This document shows positions 42,155 to 50,065 of a DNA stretch of 64,000 bases, one piece after another (position 1 is the stretch's first letter; each line of letters begins with the position of its first letter). Both the position numbers and the translations under genes were made by a program. Source of the stretch: Planctomycetota bacterium. Lineage in GTDB: Bacteria > Planctomycetota > Planctomycetia > Isosphaerales > Isosphaeraceae. The stretch spans positions 1 to 64,000 of the forward strand of contig JAQGHR010000157.1 of assembly GCA_028291545.1 (NCBI GenBank), given 5' to 3'. The notes beneath the pieces were generated by a model. It was given only the letters and a program-made list of their open reading frames with translations. It was not told the DNA's origin and searched no databases.

Positions 42155-43051
42155 TTAATGGGCGAGGAATCTCACCGCGTTGTCGAGGAACTTCAGCGAT
42201 TCGGCCTGCTTGAAGACAGGGAACGTTTCATGGCCCGGGCGATAGTAGATCACGCCGCCCTTGCCCAGCTTCCAGTAACTGCCGGACGTGAACGATTCGC
42301 CCTTGTCCCAGGTCTCCTCGAAGACGGAGACATCGGGCTCGGGAACGTGGAACGGGCTGGAGTACATCTCGGTCTGGGGGATGTCGAACTTCGCGGGGAG
42401 CCCCTTCGCCAGAGGATGATCGGGTTTCAGAACCCGGATGTGGCTGGGCTTGCCGTCACCACGATACGTCGGGAAGGCACAATTGGGCAGGGTGAGCGTC
42501 AGGATGACCCGATCCTCGCCGGTTTTCCTCTCGAACCGAGGCGTCAACGGGTCCGTCACCTTCGGCAGACCGCCCGGAGCAGGCAACTCGACGATCTTGG
42601 CGGTTGCCCGCGCCTTCTCATCGAGCGAAGCCAGCGCGTCCTGCCGAGCCCTCTCGTTCATGGCTTCCTTGAACGGCATCGACCAGTGCGCCGAATGCAG
42701 GGAGATCAGGCTGAGCTTCCCTTGCTTGATCCGCGAGATCAGCATCTTCGCCGTCTCCGGCTTGATCTCGCCATGACGGACGTGGCCCCACCAGATCAGG
42801 ACATCGCAGTTGTCGAGCGTCGATTTCGAGAGGCCCTGATCGGGGTCGTCGATGCAGACGGACTTGACGTCCAGGCCGGGCTGTTTCTTCAGGTAGTCGG
42901 CGATCGCGTTGCCGAGGAAGTTGTCGTAGGCCTGCTTCTGTGCGGGCTGCCGCTCGTCCCAGACGACCACGCGGATCGGGTCGGCGGCGTACGAGATCGA
43001 CGCGAATCCGAGGCAACCGAGGATCAAGGCCGAACCGAAAGACCGTTTCAT
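42155..43051 (-). CDS. Exported ThuA-domain protein (BMC operon)
   Basis: A 298-residue protein with a signal peptide (residues 1-22, ending SYAAD) and a ThuA (trehalose-utilisation, GATase-like fold) domain: IRVVVWDERQPAQKQAYDNF, DVLIWWGHVRHGEIKP, LSLISLHSAHWSMPFKEAM, and WDKGESFTSGSYWKLGKGGV with YYRPGHE at the end. ThuA domains are linked to sugar use but have no settled activity. The signal peptide is odd for a compartment operon, since it sends this protein out of the cytoplasm. It may process the sugar or polymer that feeds the pathway. GGGAGCGAGAAC precedes the ATG. Confidence 0.85.
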   Translation of the reverse strand: MKRSFGSALILGCLGFASISYAADPIRVVVWDERQPAQKQAYDNFLGNAIADYLKKQPGLDVKSVCIDDPDQGLSKSTLDNCDVLIWWGHVRHGEIKPETAKMLISRIKQGKLSLISLHSAHWSMPFKEAMNERARQDALASLDEKARATAKIVELPAPGGLPKVTDPLTPRFERKTGEDRVILTLTLPNCAFPTYRGDGKPSHIRVLKPDHPLAKGLPAKFDIPQTEMYSSPFHVPEPDVSVFEETWDKGESFTSGSYWKLGKGGVIYYRPGHETFPVFKQAESLKFLDNAVRFLAH

Positions 43052-43073
43052 GTTCTCGCTCCCTGGTGTTTGA

Positions 43074-44027
43074 TCAAACTCCGCCCGAGATTCCCGAGGC
43101 GAACGTTTGCCCTTTTACCACAGAGCCGTTGCTACCGCCCGAACCATTCATCGCGTTCATCACCTGATCGGTAATCATCTGCACGAGGGCCTCGGTGTCC
43201 TGCCCGTTCTTCGGGGCGGCACCGTTCGCCCCGGGCATGAGCACCTCGGCCGCAGCTTGCTGGAGCTTGGGAGGGATGAACGCGCGGTGCTCGGGTTTGA
43301 ACTCGGTATACCCTTCGCGGAACAGGCTGTTGCCGCAGAGGTCGCAGTTTTCGAGGCCCTTCTCCAATCGAACATCACGCACGCCGATACCGGGCTTGAG
43401 CTTGATCAACTCGGCGGCCTTGGCGTCGTTGTAATACTGGATCGGGCCGATCTGCTTGGCCAGGATCAGGATGCGGCAGTAGGCGTCGATAATCTCGGTC
43501 TTGAAGTAGGCGTCCATCAGGTCCGATCCGCAGGTGATCGTGCCGTGGTTGGCAAGGATGATGGTGTCGGTATCTTTGACGTACGGGATCACGGTGTCGG
43601 CAAACGGCTGGCCGCCAGGCGTTTCATAAGGCGTGATCGCGACCTCGCCGAGGAAGACCTCGAACTCGGGCATCGTACACTTGGGGATCGGCTCGTGCGT
43701 GACGGCGAACGCGGTGGCGTGGGGCGGGTGGCAATGGACGCAGGCCTTGATGTCGGCACGGGTCTTCATGATGGCCAGGTGCAGGAGGATCTCGCTCGAC
43801 CTCTTGCGCTTGCCGGAGACCTGCTTTCCGTCCATGTCCACGATGCACAGGTCGTCGGGCTTCATGAAACCCTTGGACACGCGCGTGGGCGTGCAGAGGA
43901 CGCGATCGTCGCTCAGACGGTAGCTGATGTTGCCGTCGTTGGCCGCGGCGAAGCCCTTGGCATACACGCGGCGGCCGACTTCGCACATCTCCTCGCGCAG
44001 CTTCCATTCGCTCATCATGGTGTTCAT
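43074..44027 (-). CDS. Class II aldolase (L-fuculose/L-rhamnulose-1-phosphate type) with C-terminal encapsulation peptide
   Basis: A 317-residue zinc aldolase that in PVM microcompartments splits fuculose or rhamnulose 1-phosphate into DHAP and L-lactaldehyde. The aldolase_II domain (about 8-225) shows FAAANDGNISYRLSDDRVLC, ACVHCHPPHATAFAV (zinc His pair), MPEFEVFLG (Glu) and ILANHGTITCG (third His). Beyond it there is a linker with ENCDLCGNSLF, whose C-x-x-C may bind metal. An amphipathic helix DTEALVQMITDQVMNAMN (277-294) and a Gly/Ser tail follow. This helix looks like an encapsulation peptide and resembles the N-terminus of the aldehyde dehydrogenase. GAGGAG precedes a cluster of ATGs at 44027, 44018 and 44015. 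Confidence 0.9.
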   Translation of the reverse strand: MNTMMSEWKLREEMCEVGRRVYAKGFAAANDGNISYRLSDDRVLCTPTRVSKGFMKPDDLCIVDMDGKQVSGKRKRSSEILLHLAIMKTRADIKACVHCHPPHATAFAVTHEPIPKCTMPEFEVFLGEVAITPYETPGGQPFADTVIPYVKDTDTIILANHGTITCGSDLMDAYFKTEIIDAYCRILILAKQIGPIQYYNDAKAAELIKLKPGIGVRDVRLEKGLENCDLCGNSLFREGYTEFKPEHRAFIPPKLQQAAAEVLMPGANGAAPKNGQDTEALVQMITDQVMNAMNGSGGSNGSVVKGQTFASGISGGV

Positions 44028-44099
44028 ACTCCTCGCCATCTTTCCGCAGGGTGGGGCCGCCCCACGACATGTGTTCTGGAACAGGTGGAGAAGGCCCAC

Positions 44100-44387
44100 C
44101 TACGATCGGAAGATATCAATGTGATCCAGCAGACAAGCACAATAGGCGTCGATTGGTGTCTTGGTCTTGCCGAACGGGTTGGCGGCCTCGCGGCCTTCGC
44201 TCAGTCCAATCAGGGCGCCGGGCGAGGCACCCAGGGGATCGAATACGACAACATCCTCACCTCGGGCTGAAGAGCCGTCCGCCAGGGCGGATCGCGGCAT
44301 CGGCAAGGCGATCACGTAACGCCCGCTCGGCAGGGCCGGGTGGGCGCGAGATAGCGTGACCCGGCCGATCACTTCCGCGATCCTCAT
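44100..44387 (-). CDS. BMC-P shell protein (EutN/CcmL family), copy 3
   Basis: A 95-residue pentameric vertex protein that caps the corners of the shell. It has the EutN/CcmL pattern: MRIAEVIGRVTLSRAHPALP, GRYVIALPMPRSAL, DVVVFDPLGASPGALIGLSE, GREAANPFGKTKTPIDAYC. The last part, K-x-P-I-D-A, is the family end motif. Three different BMC-P genes in one operon is the PVM pattern. Its ATG (44387) lies inside the preceding RpiB-like gene, with 131 bases shared in another frame. Confidence 0.88.
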   Translation of the reverse strand: MRIAEVIGRVTLSRAHPALPSGRYVIALPMPRSALADGSSARGEDVVVFDPLGASPGALIGLSEGREAANPFGKTKTPIDAYCACLLDHIDIFRS

Positions 44388-45048
44388 TCTCTTCGACCCG
44401 CGCCAGCGAGCCCCTCTCCAAACCCTCGGGACGCGTCGGGGCACCGGCACGACGAAACGTCGCCAGAAGATGCCGTATCCAGGGAATCGACTTTCCGTCG
44501 GTCTCGATCACAAGAAGATTGACCCCAAGTGATCGAATGGCCCGGGAAACCTCGTCGGCCTCGGATGCGACGGCCGCCCGTATTCCCCTCACTCCGTTGG
44601 CCGTCCATGCGGAGATCGACCCCTCGCCGGTCATCACAGCCGCGCCGCGATTCGGCCCGGCGGTAAGCCAGGATGTCGCTTGCAGCGTTGTCCGCCCGAT
44701 CTCCGTCCACGAATTCGTCCCTTCCAGAAGACTCTGTCCCACGGCTGCGGTTGTTCCGGTCTGATGTTCGAGGACGAATCCCCATTCTCCGGTGTTCGTC
44801 GCTTCACTCGCCGCCACGACTCGAACGACTATTCCTCTTTTTTTCAGGGACTCACTCGCAAGAGGCGTGATCACCGTGCCAGTCGAGATGTGAATGGCGT
44901 GCGTGCTCGATTCGATCTGCTCCGCCTGTCGCAACCCCAGGAGTCGTCCCGCGAAGATCGGCTGAGGAGCTGTCGCAACCGGCTCCGAGAGACCCGCGAG
45001 TACGGCCCGGACGGCGGCGTCAACCTGTGAGATCGTGGGACCGTTCAT
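44257..45048 (-). CDS. RpiB-like protein of unknown role in the BMC operon
   Basis: A 263-residue protein. Residues 6-20 (ISQVDAAVRAVLAGL) form a short amphipathic helix like an encapsulation peptide. Residues 48-75 (HAIHISTGTVITPLASESLK, then KRGIVVRV) resemble the N-terminal part seen in several BMC-associated proteins. Residues 130-195 look like an RpiB/LacAB sugar-phosphate isomerase fragment: AAVMTGEGSISAWTANGVRG, IRAAVASEADEVSRAIRSLG, VNLLVIE. The last 45 residues are Arg/Pro-rich and are read from DNA that also encodes the BMC-P in another frame. The true end may be earlier, and a frameshift near 44390-44450 is possible. It starts with ATGA overlap on the BMC-P before it. Confidence 0.68.
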   Translation of the reverse strand: MNGPTISQVDAAVRAVLAGLSEPVATAPQPIFAGRLLGLRQAEQIESSTHAIHISTGTVITPLASESLKKRGIVVRVVAASEATNTGEWGFVLEHQTGTTAAVGQSLLEGTNSWTEIGRTTLQATSWLTAGPNRGAAVMTGEGSISAWTANGVRGIRAAVASEADEVSRAIRSLGVNLLVIETDGKSIPWIRHLLATFRRAGAPTRPEGLERGSLARVEENEDRGSDRPGHAISRPPGPAERALRDRLADAAIRPGGRLFSPR

Positions 45049-45299
45049 CCGTCAGGCAATCCCATCACGCTCCAGCGGCCAGGCGTCATCCGTCCGAGTT
45101 GCTCCTGAAGGGTCATGCCGTCGTTCGTCACCAAGACGCGATCGCCTCGGCCCGCTCCCAGTCGATCGAACACCAGGACCGGCTCGCCATCCTCGCGCCC
45201 GTCCGTGCCCTGCAACTGGACCACCAGCAACCGCTCCCCCGTGAAGGAGGCGTGCTTGATCGTGGAAGTCGCGGTGCCGAGGACGAGGCCGAGCTGCAT
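45045..45299 (-). CDS. BMC-P shell protein (EutN/CcmL family), copy 2
   Basis: An 84-residue vertex protein of the shell. MQLGLVLGTATSTIKHASFT, ERLLVVQLQG, PVLVFDRLGAGRGDRVLVTN and DGMTLQEQLG follow the EutN/CcmL fold. It is short by family standards and ends soon after the G-R-W strand. The ribosome site is GGGAG. Its stop overlaps the next start (ATGA). Confidence 0.9.
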   Translation of the reverse strand: MQLGLVLGTATSTIKHASFTGERLLVVQLQGTDGREDGEPVLVFDRLGAGRGDRVLVTNDGMTLQEQLGRMTPGRWSVMGLPDG

Positions 45300-45335
45300 G
45301 GAAACAAGCTCCCGAATCGAGAGTGTGGATCTGTC

Positions 45336-46748
45336 TCAAACGAACCTCATTCCACCCACAATCGCCGAACGTCGTTGCCTGCAGAACGTCAATGGAGTTG
45401 TGATGCCTTCACCGGTCGGACCGGCGATGGAGAATGAGGGGACTCCCTCGCCGACGAGTCCGGCCGTGCTCGGTCCGTTCACGACGAAGATGGTGCAATC
45501 CATCGCTTTGCCCATGCGGGACATCACGTTTGTGTCCCGAGAATGGAGCGTGGCGGTATGACCATACCCGTGCTCGGATCGACGAGCCATCTCGATGGCC
45601 CGATCGACGTTTGGCACGCGGACGAACGGAATGAACGGCATCATCTGCTCGTGCTCGACGAAGGGGTGGTCCTCGCCCGTCTCGCCGAACAGGATTTGCG
45701 TCCCGTTCGGGACACTCAGACCGGCGAACTTGCCAAGCACCGCGGGGTCCTGACCGACGAGGTCCTTGTTGAGGTGGAGCTTGCCGTCATCCCCCTTGGT
45801 AAACGCCGCCCTGGTGAGGGCCTCGATCTGGCCGGGCGTGAGCCGGAATCCGCCGTTGCGCGAGACGGCTTCGAGCAAGGCGTCGAAGATGTCGGATACC
45901 GCGAAGACCTGTTTCTCGCCGATGCAGAGCAGGTTGTTATCGAAGGCGGCTCCGATGATGATCGACTTGGCGGCGTTGTTCAGATCGGCCGTCGCATCGA
46001 CGACGACCGGTGGATTGCCCGGCCCGGCGACGATTGCACGACGCTTGCTCCCGAGTGCAGCGCGGGCCACGGCGGGACCGCCGGTGACCACGAGCAGCTT
46101 GACGCCGCGATGCTCGAAGAGGGCACTCGCCGACTCCAGCGTCGGTGGGTCGATGATCGTGATCAAGTCATCGAGGCCGATCGCGTCCTTGATCGCGCGA
46201 TTGAAGCGGCGGACGCCCTCGGCGGCGACCTTCGCGCCGGAAGGATGGGCGTTGAAGACGACCGTGTTCCCCGCCGAGAGCATGCTGATCGCGTTGGCGG
46301 CGAGGGTCGGCAAGCTGTGAGTAACCGGGGTGATCGCCCCGATCACGCCGAACGGGGCGTAATCCGTGAGCGTGATCCCGCCGTCGCCGGAGGCGATCTC
46401 GGTGCGGAGATACTCGACTCCCGGCACCATGGGAATCGTGTCGCGGAGCTTGGAGATCTTGTGATCCAATCGCCCGATCTTCGTCTCTTCAAGTTCCTTC
46501 CGACCGAGCTCGTCGGCATTTTCAACACAGATCGCCTTGATGAGGTCGACGGCCTTCTTGCGATCCGAGAGAGGTCGTAAGCGGAACTGGGAGAACGCGG
46601 CCTCGGCAGCCGAGACGGCCGCGTCGGCCGTCGGGTAGAGGCCGAACGTGCCGGAGTGACGACTTGCGGACCCGTTCGTCCCGGGCGTCCCCATCTGGGA
46701 GAGGACTTGCTGGACGACGTTACGAATCAGGTCTTCATTGATTTGCAT
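45336..46748 (-). CDS. CoA-acylating aldehyde dehydrogenase of the BMC (PduP-like)
   Basis: A 470-residue enzyme that oxidises an aldehyde (here probably L-lactaldehyde) to its CoA ester with NAD. Residues 1-19 (MQINEDLIRNVVQQVLSQM) are a classic N-terminal encapsulation peptide, followed by a Gly/Ser/Asn linker. The aldehyde dehydrogenase domain has the catalytic Cys275 in DNNLLCIGEKQ and the NAD-binding VTGGPAVARAALGSKRRAI. The end, PLTFCRQRRSAIVGG, is typical of PduP/EutE. Length matches PduP. ATG at 46748 is chosen because it begins the peptide; the ribosome site is weak. In the PVM pathway it feeds PduL. Confidence 0.93.
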   Translation of the reverse strand: MQINEDLIRNVVQQVLSQMGTPGTNGSASRHSGTFGLYPTADAAVSAAEAAFSQFRLRPLSDRKKAVDLIKAICVENADELGRKELEETKIGRLDHKISKLRDTIPMVPGVEYLRTEIASGDGGITLTDYAPFGVIGAITPVTHSLPTLAANAISMLSAGNTVVFNAHPSGAKVAAEGVRRFNRAIKDAIGLDDLITIIDPPTLESASALFEHRGVKLLVVTGGPAVARAALGSKRRAIVAGPGNPPVVVDATADLNNAAKSIIIGAAFDNNLLCIGEKQVFAVSDIFDALLEAVSRNGGFRLTPGQIEALTRAAFTKGDDGKLHLNKDLVGQDPAVLGKFAGLSVPNGTQILFGETGEDHPFVEHEQMMPFIPFVRVPNVDRAIEMARRSEHGYGHTATLHSRDTNVMSRMGKAMDCTIFVVNGPSTAGLVGEGVPSFSIAGPTGEGITTPLTFCRQRRSAIVGGMRFV

Positions 46749-46778
46749 GGGAGAGGCCGCCGACCTTTGTCCGTGTTG

Positions 46779-46795
46779 GGTGGGTTTGGCCCACC
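46779..46795. repeat. Short intercistronic palindrome
   Basis: GGTGGG-TTTGG-CCCACC between the BMC-P copy 1 and aldehyde dehydrogenase genes. Similar GGTGG/CCACC or GTGCG/CGCAC palindromes occur at 44051-44065, 44084-44100 and about 49377-49391 in other gaps of the operon. Confidence 0.45.
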
Positions 46796-46829
46796 ATGGT
46801 TCCCGAGCGAGCAAGGCCCGCCCGACAGA

Positions 46830-47147
46830 TCAATCTCGGTCCCGGTTGGAAAAGATGACACCGCCGCCGACGTCCACCGTATCCACAAGGCCGATCACCA
46901 CCGCATCAATCGGAAGTTTCTCGGTCTCCGGCGTGAGCCGGGCGCTCGATCCCTGGCAGATCAGCACCATCTCGCCAAGCCCCGCCCCGAGCGTGTCGAC
47001 CACCACGAACGTGCGGCCCGTCGGCACAAGGCGATCTCGCGTCTTCTCGTCCACGCGATAAGGCTCGACCATGAGCAGCTTGTGCCCGATCATCGACGCG
47101 ACCTTCTGAGTCGCGACCACGGTGCCGGTGACTCGGGCGACGAACAT
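46830..47147 (-). CDS. BMC-P shell protein (EutN/CcmL family), copy 1
   Basis: A 105-residue pentameric vertex protein. MFVARVTGTVVATQKVASMI, GHKLLMVEPYRVD, TFVVVDTLGAGLGEMVLICQ, GSSARLT and PIDAVVIGLVDTVDV give the complete family pattern, including the P-I-D end motif. It is the most canonical of the three BMC-P proteins in this operon. It starts three bases after the acetate kinase stop. Confidence 0.94.
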   Translation of the reverse strand: MFVARVTGTVVATQKVASMIGHKLLMVEPYRVDEKTRDRLVPTGRTFVVVDTLGAGLGEMVLICQGSSARLTPETEKLPIDAVVIGLVDTVDVGGGVIFSNRDRD

Positions 47148-47150
47148 GGT

Positions 47151-48347
47151 TCAGGCCCCCTTGCCGGAAAGGAGGTCCCGGGCCTGCCGAGCCACGACGA
47201 TTTCTTCGTTGGTCGGGACGCACCATAGCTGGACGCGGGAAGATGGCGCAGAGATGGTCCGCTCGCCTTCGCCTGTCGAGTTCTTCATCCAGTCCATCTC
47301 GATTCCGAACCAGCCAAGGTCGCGGCAGACGCCGGCGCGAATTCGCGCCGAGTTCTCGCCGATGCCGCCGGTGAAGACGATGGCGTCCGCTCCCCCGAGT
47401 TCGAGGAGGTAGGCCCCGAGATAATGCCGGATGGACGCGATGAACATCTCAAGAGCAAGAGTCGACTGCGAATTTCCGAGGTCGGCCGCTTTCTCGATGT
47501 CTCGGAGGTCGTTGAAGCCCGAGATTCCCTGGAGGCCGGACTTCGTCGCGAGCGTGTCGAGGATCTCGGAAAGCGTCAGGTCCGTCTCGGCCATGATGGC
47601 GGGAAGGGCGAAGACGTCGAAATCGCCGACGCGATTATTGTGCGGGAGGCCGGACTGCGGGCTCATGCCCAGGCTCGTGGCGACGGACTTACCGCCTCGG
47701 ATCGCGCACAGCGAAGAACTGCCGCCGAGATGGCAGGAGATGATTCTGGCGTCGTTCGTTCCAAGCAACTCGGCCATGCGCCCGGCGATGTAGCAATGGC
47801 TCGCTCCGTGGAACCCCCAGCGCTTGATACCGTACTTCGTCGCCCACTCATCGGGCACGGCGTAGCGGCTCTGGGCCTCGGGGATGGTCTGGTGGAATCC
47901 CGTCTCGAACGCCGCCACGAGTGGCAACTTCGGGAATCGAGCGTGGAGCATCCGCATCGCTTTCACGTACGGAGGATTGTGCGCGGGGGCGACTTCGGCA
48001 TAGGACTCCATCGCGTCAAGAACGGACTCATCGACACGATGCACGCCGGACAATTGGCGGGCATGCACGGCCTTGAAGCCGATGGCGGCGACGTCGTCAG
48101 CTGCGCCGATCACGCCGAAATCCGGCGACGTGAGCTGGCTGAGACAGAGTTGCACGGCCGCGCCGTGATCGAGCACGGGTGCGACCATTTCAAATTCGCC
48201 CTTGGCCGAGCTGAGCATGATCCCGGCCGAGTCCGATCCGATCCGCTCGACGGCCCCACGCGCCAGGAGCGGCTCGGAGGGGTCGCCGAGGTCATAGAGC
48301 CGGTACTTGAAGCTCGTGCTGCCGAGGTTGGCGACGAGGATCTTCAT
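47151..48347 (-). CDS. ackA: Acetate/propionate-type kinase (AckA family) of the BMC
   Basis: A 398-residue acyl-phosphate kinase. It would turn lactyl-phosphate (or acetyl/propionyl-phosphate) into the acid plus ATP, the energy-yielding step of the pathway. Family sequences: NLGSTSFKYRLYDL at the start, AAFETGFHQTIPE, GIKRWGFHGASHCYIA (with the phosphoryl-transfer His/Arg region), ISCHLGGSSSLCAI, and VFTGGIGENSARIR near the end. The start differs slightly from the usual N-x-G-S-S-S-x-K by having Thr. It begins five bases after the last BMC-H gene and three bases before the next BMC-P. Confidence 0.95.
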   Translation of the reverse strand: MKILVANLGSTSFKYRLYDLGDPSEPLLARGAVERIGSDSAGIMLSSAKGEFEMVAPVLDHGAAVQLCLSQLTSPDFGVIGAADDVAAIGFKAVHARQLSGVHRVDESVLDAMESYAEVAPAHNPPYVKAMRMLHARFPKLPLVAAFETGFHQTIPEAQSRYAVPDEWATKYGIKRWGFHGASHCYIAGRMAELLGTNDARIISCHLGGSSSLCAIRGGKSVATSLGMSPQSGLPHNNRVGDFDVFALPAIMAETDLTLSEILDTLATKSGLQGISGFNDLRDIEKAADLGNSQSTLALEMFIASIRHYLGAYLLELGGADAIVFTGGIGENSARIRAGVCRDLGWFGIEMDWMKNSTGEGERTISAPSSRVQLWCVPTNEEIVVARQARDLLSGKGA

Positions 48348-48352
48348 GGGGT

Positions 48353-48628
48353 TTACGCTCCGGCGAAGGCGGCCACGATGGCGGCGCCGGGTCTGGGGAT
48401 CACGTGAGCCGCCTTGAGCTCACCGACACTCGCCGCTGCCTCGGCACCCGCCTCGACGGCCGCGCGAACACTGGACACGTCACCACGAATCATGACGCTC
48501 ACCACTCCGCCGTCGAGCTTGATCACCTGGCTGGCCAGGGTCACATTCGCGGCCTTGAGCATGGCGTCGGTGGCGTAGATGAGGCCGACGAGACCGAGGG
48601 TCTCGATCAGGCCAAGGGCACTGTTCAT
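48353..48628 (-). CDS. BMC-H shell protein, copy 3
   Basis: A 91-residue hexameric shell protein, just one BMC fold with no extension. [50 protein letters not shown] and AAHVIPRPGAA give the full pattern. The pore loop reads KLDGG (37-41), one residue longer and different from PduA (KIGSG). It is very close to copy 2 across the helices, so the two probably arose by tandem duplication. GGAGTGCGGAATC precedes the ATG. Confidence 0.95.
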   Translation of the reverse strand: MNSALGLIETLGLVGLIYATDAMLKAANVTLASQVIKLDGGVVSVMIRGDVSSVRAAVEAGAEAAASVGELKAAHVIPRPGAAIVAAFAGA

Positions 48629-48669
48629 GATTCCGCACTCCGCTCAAGGATGTCCGTGTTCCGCCGAGA

Positions 48670-48993
48670 TCAGCCCAGGAAGACCTTGAGCACGGCCGAG
48701 TCCGGCCGGGGGATGACGTGGGCGGAGACGAGCTCACCGACCCGGCTGGCCGCCTCGGCGCCGGCCTCGACGGCGGCGCGGACGCTGCCGACGTCGCCGC
48801 GAACCATGGTGGTGATGAATGCGCCACCGATACCGACACGACCGGCCAGCGTCACGTTGGCGGCTTTCAGCATCGCGTCCGTGGCCTCGATCACCCCGAC
48901 GAGACCCTTCGTCTCGATCAGGCCAAGCGCGTCGTTTCCGAACCCGTTACCGGTCGTGCTCGCGGCCGCGCCGCGAGATTGGGCGGTTGCCAT
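48670..48993 (-). CDS. BMC-H shell protein, copy 2
   Basis: A 107-residue hexameric shell protein with a 20-residue Ser/Thr/Gly-rich N-terminal extension (MATAQSRGAAASTTGNGFGN) before the BMC fold. DALGLIETKGLVGVIEATDA, RGDVGSVRAAVEAGAEAASR and AHVIPRPDSAV are family-typical. The pore loop is GIGG (54-57), lacking the charged residue of copy 1, so its pore should pass different molecules. It starts three bases after copy 1 and uses a GGAG site inside that gene. Confidence 0.95.
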   Translation of the reverse strand: MATAQSRGAAASTTGNGFGNDALGLIETKGLVGVIEATDAMLKAANVTLAGRVGIGGAFITTMVRGDVGSVRAAVEAGAEAASRVGELVSAHVIPRPDSAVLKVFLG

Positions 48994-48996
48994 GGC

Positions 48997-49323
48997 TCAG
49001 GCTCCGTTCTGCTTGGTGGCCGCGGGGGTGGTCGTCTTCTTGGTGAATGACAGGATCCCGCCGAGATCTTCGTGCGGACGAGGGATGACCTGGACCGAGA
49101 CGACCTCGCCGATGCGGCTCGCCGCCGCGGCACCGGCATCGACTGCGGCCTTCACGGCCGCCACGTCGCCCGAGACGAAGGCCGTGACCAGGCCGCTACC
49201 GACCTTATCCCAGCCGACAAGCTCCACATTCGCCGCCTTCAACATCGCGTCGCAAGCCTCGACGAGGGCGACGAATCCTTTGCACTCGATCATTCCGAGT
49301 GCTTCCATACCTGCACTTGCCAT
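48997..49323 (-). CDS. BMC-H shell protein, copy 1 (PduA-like)
   Basis: A 108-residue hexameric facet protein, the closest of the three to Pdu[54 protein letters not shown]. The pore loop is KVGSG (40-44), nearly identical to PduA KIGSG. A 15-20 residue Thr/Lys/Pro/Ala tail follows the fold. ATG at 49323 is preferred to the TTG at 49338, with GGGAG upstream. Confidence 0.95.
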   Translation of the reverse strand: MASAGMEALGMIECKGFVALVEACDAMLKAANVELVGWDKVGSGLVTAFVSGDVAAVKAAVDAGAAAASRIGEVVSVQVIPRPHEDLGGILSFTKKTTTPAATKQNGA

Positions 49324-49393
49324 CGGGGAGTCTCCCAAGTCGGGTGCGTGAACCGCACGATCATCGGATGTTCAGAGGTGCGCAATCCGCACC

Positions 49394-50065
49394 CTACGAC
49401 TTCTTCAAGGTAACACCTGTCGCATGCGTCAGGTCGCAGCAATTCGCCTCGTCCGTGTCGATGTGGACTTCCAGCTTCCAGTCCGGGTGGGTGCGTACGA
49501 GAAGCCCTTCGAGCGTGGTTGGGCAGGGGCTCTCGATCCGAAGGTCCATCCGGTCCAGGTGCTTCACGCCGTAATAGGACGCGTCCTTCGGCCCCATATG
49601 GACATGCCGTTCGGCCCTGACGACCCCTTTGGGCAACACCAGAGTGCCCTTCGGCCCGACGAGGAGGCAGCCGGGCGTCCCCTCGATGTCCCCGGAGAGT
49701 CGCACGGGCAGATCAATGCCGAGGCTGATGGAATCGGTGAACGCCAACTCGACCTGGCTGAACTTGCGGCAGGGGCCGAGGATTCGGACGCTGGGAATCA
49801 TCCGTTGACGAGAGCCGACGACCGCCACCGTCTCATTCGCGGCGAAATCCGTGGCCTGATAGAGCCGCTTCATTTCGGTAAGCTGGTATCCCTTGCCGAA
49901 GAGGACATCGACATCCTCCTGAGTGAGATGGCAGTGTCGGGCCGAGATGTTCACGACCACGTTGGGCCTGGCGATGCTTGCAAGGGCATTTCCGTTCGTG
50001 CCGTTGCCGAGTATCATCGCGCGGACGAGCTTCTCGACGTGTTCGCGACTGGCGACTGCGTTCAT
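49394..50065 (-). CDS. pduL: PduL-type phosphotransacylase of the BMC
   Basis: A 223-residue zinc phosphotransacylase that swaps CoA for phosphate on the acyl-CoA made by the aldehyde dehydrogenase. It has two PduL halves. Zinc His residues are His44 and His46 in [18 protein letters not shown], and His154 and His156 in [33 protein letters not shown] and [20 protein letters not shown] also belong to the family. Residues 1-20 ([20 protein letters not shown]) form a short helix typical of encapsulation, followed by a Gly/Asn linker. The start codon overlaps the regulator stop (ATGA), so the two are coupled. Confidence 0.95.
   Translation of the reverse strand: MNAVASREHVEKLVRAMILGNGTNGNALASIARPNVVVNISARHCHLTQEDVDVLFGKGYQLTEMKRLYQATDFAANETVAVVGSRQRMIPSVRILGPCRKFSQVELAFTDSISLGIDLPVRLSGDIEGTPGCLLVGPKGTLVLPKGVVRAERHVHMGPKDASYYGVKHLDRMDLRIESPCPTTLEGLLVRTHPDWKLEVHIDTDEANCCDLTHATGVTLKKS

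Noticed and set aside
43107-44270. 387-residue plus-strand frame, and similar long frames at 40046-41065, 42092-43174, 45543-46580 and 47424-48407
   Set aside because: All lie opposite well-identified BMC operon genes. They are shadows of high-GC coding DNA.
48353-49323. Repeats in the BMC-H region as a CRISPR-like or mobile element
   Set aside because: The similarity comes from tandem paralogous shell genes, not from short spaced repeats or inverted ends.
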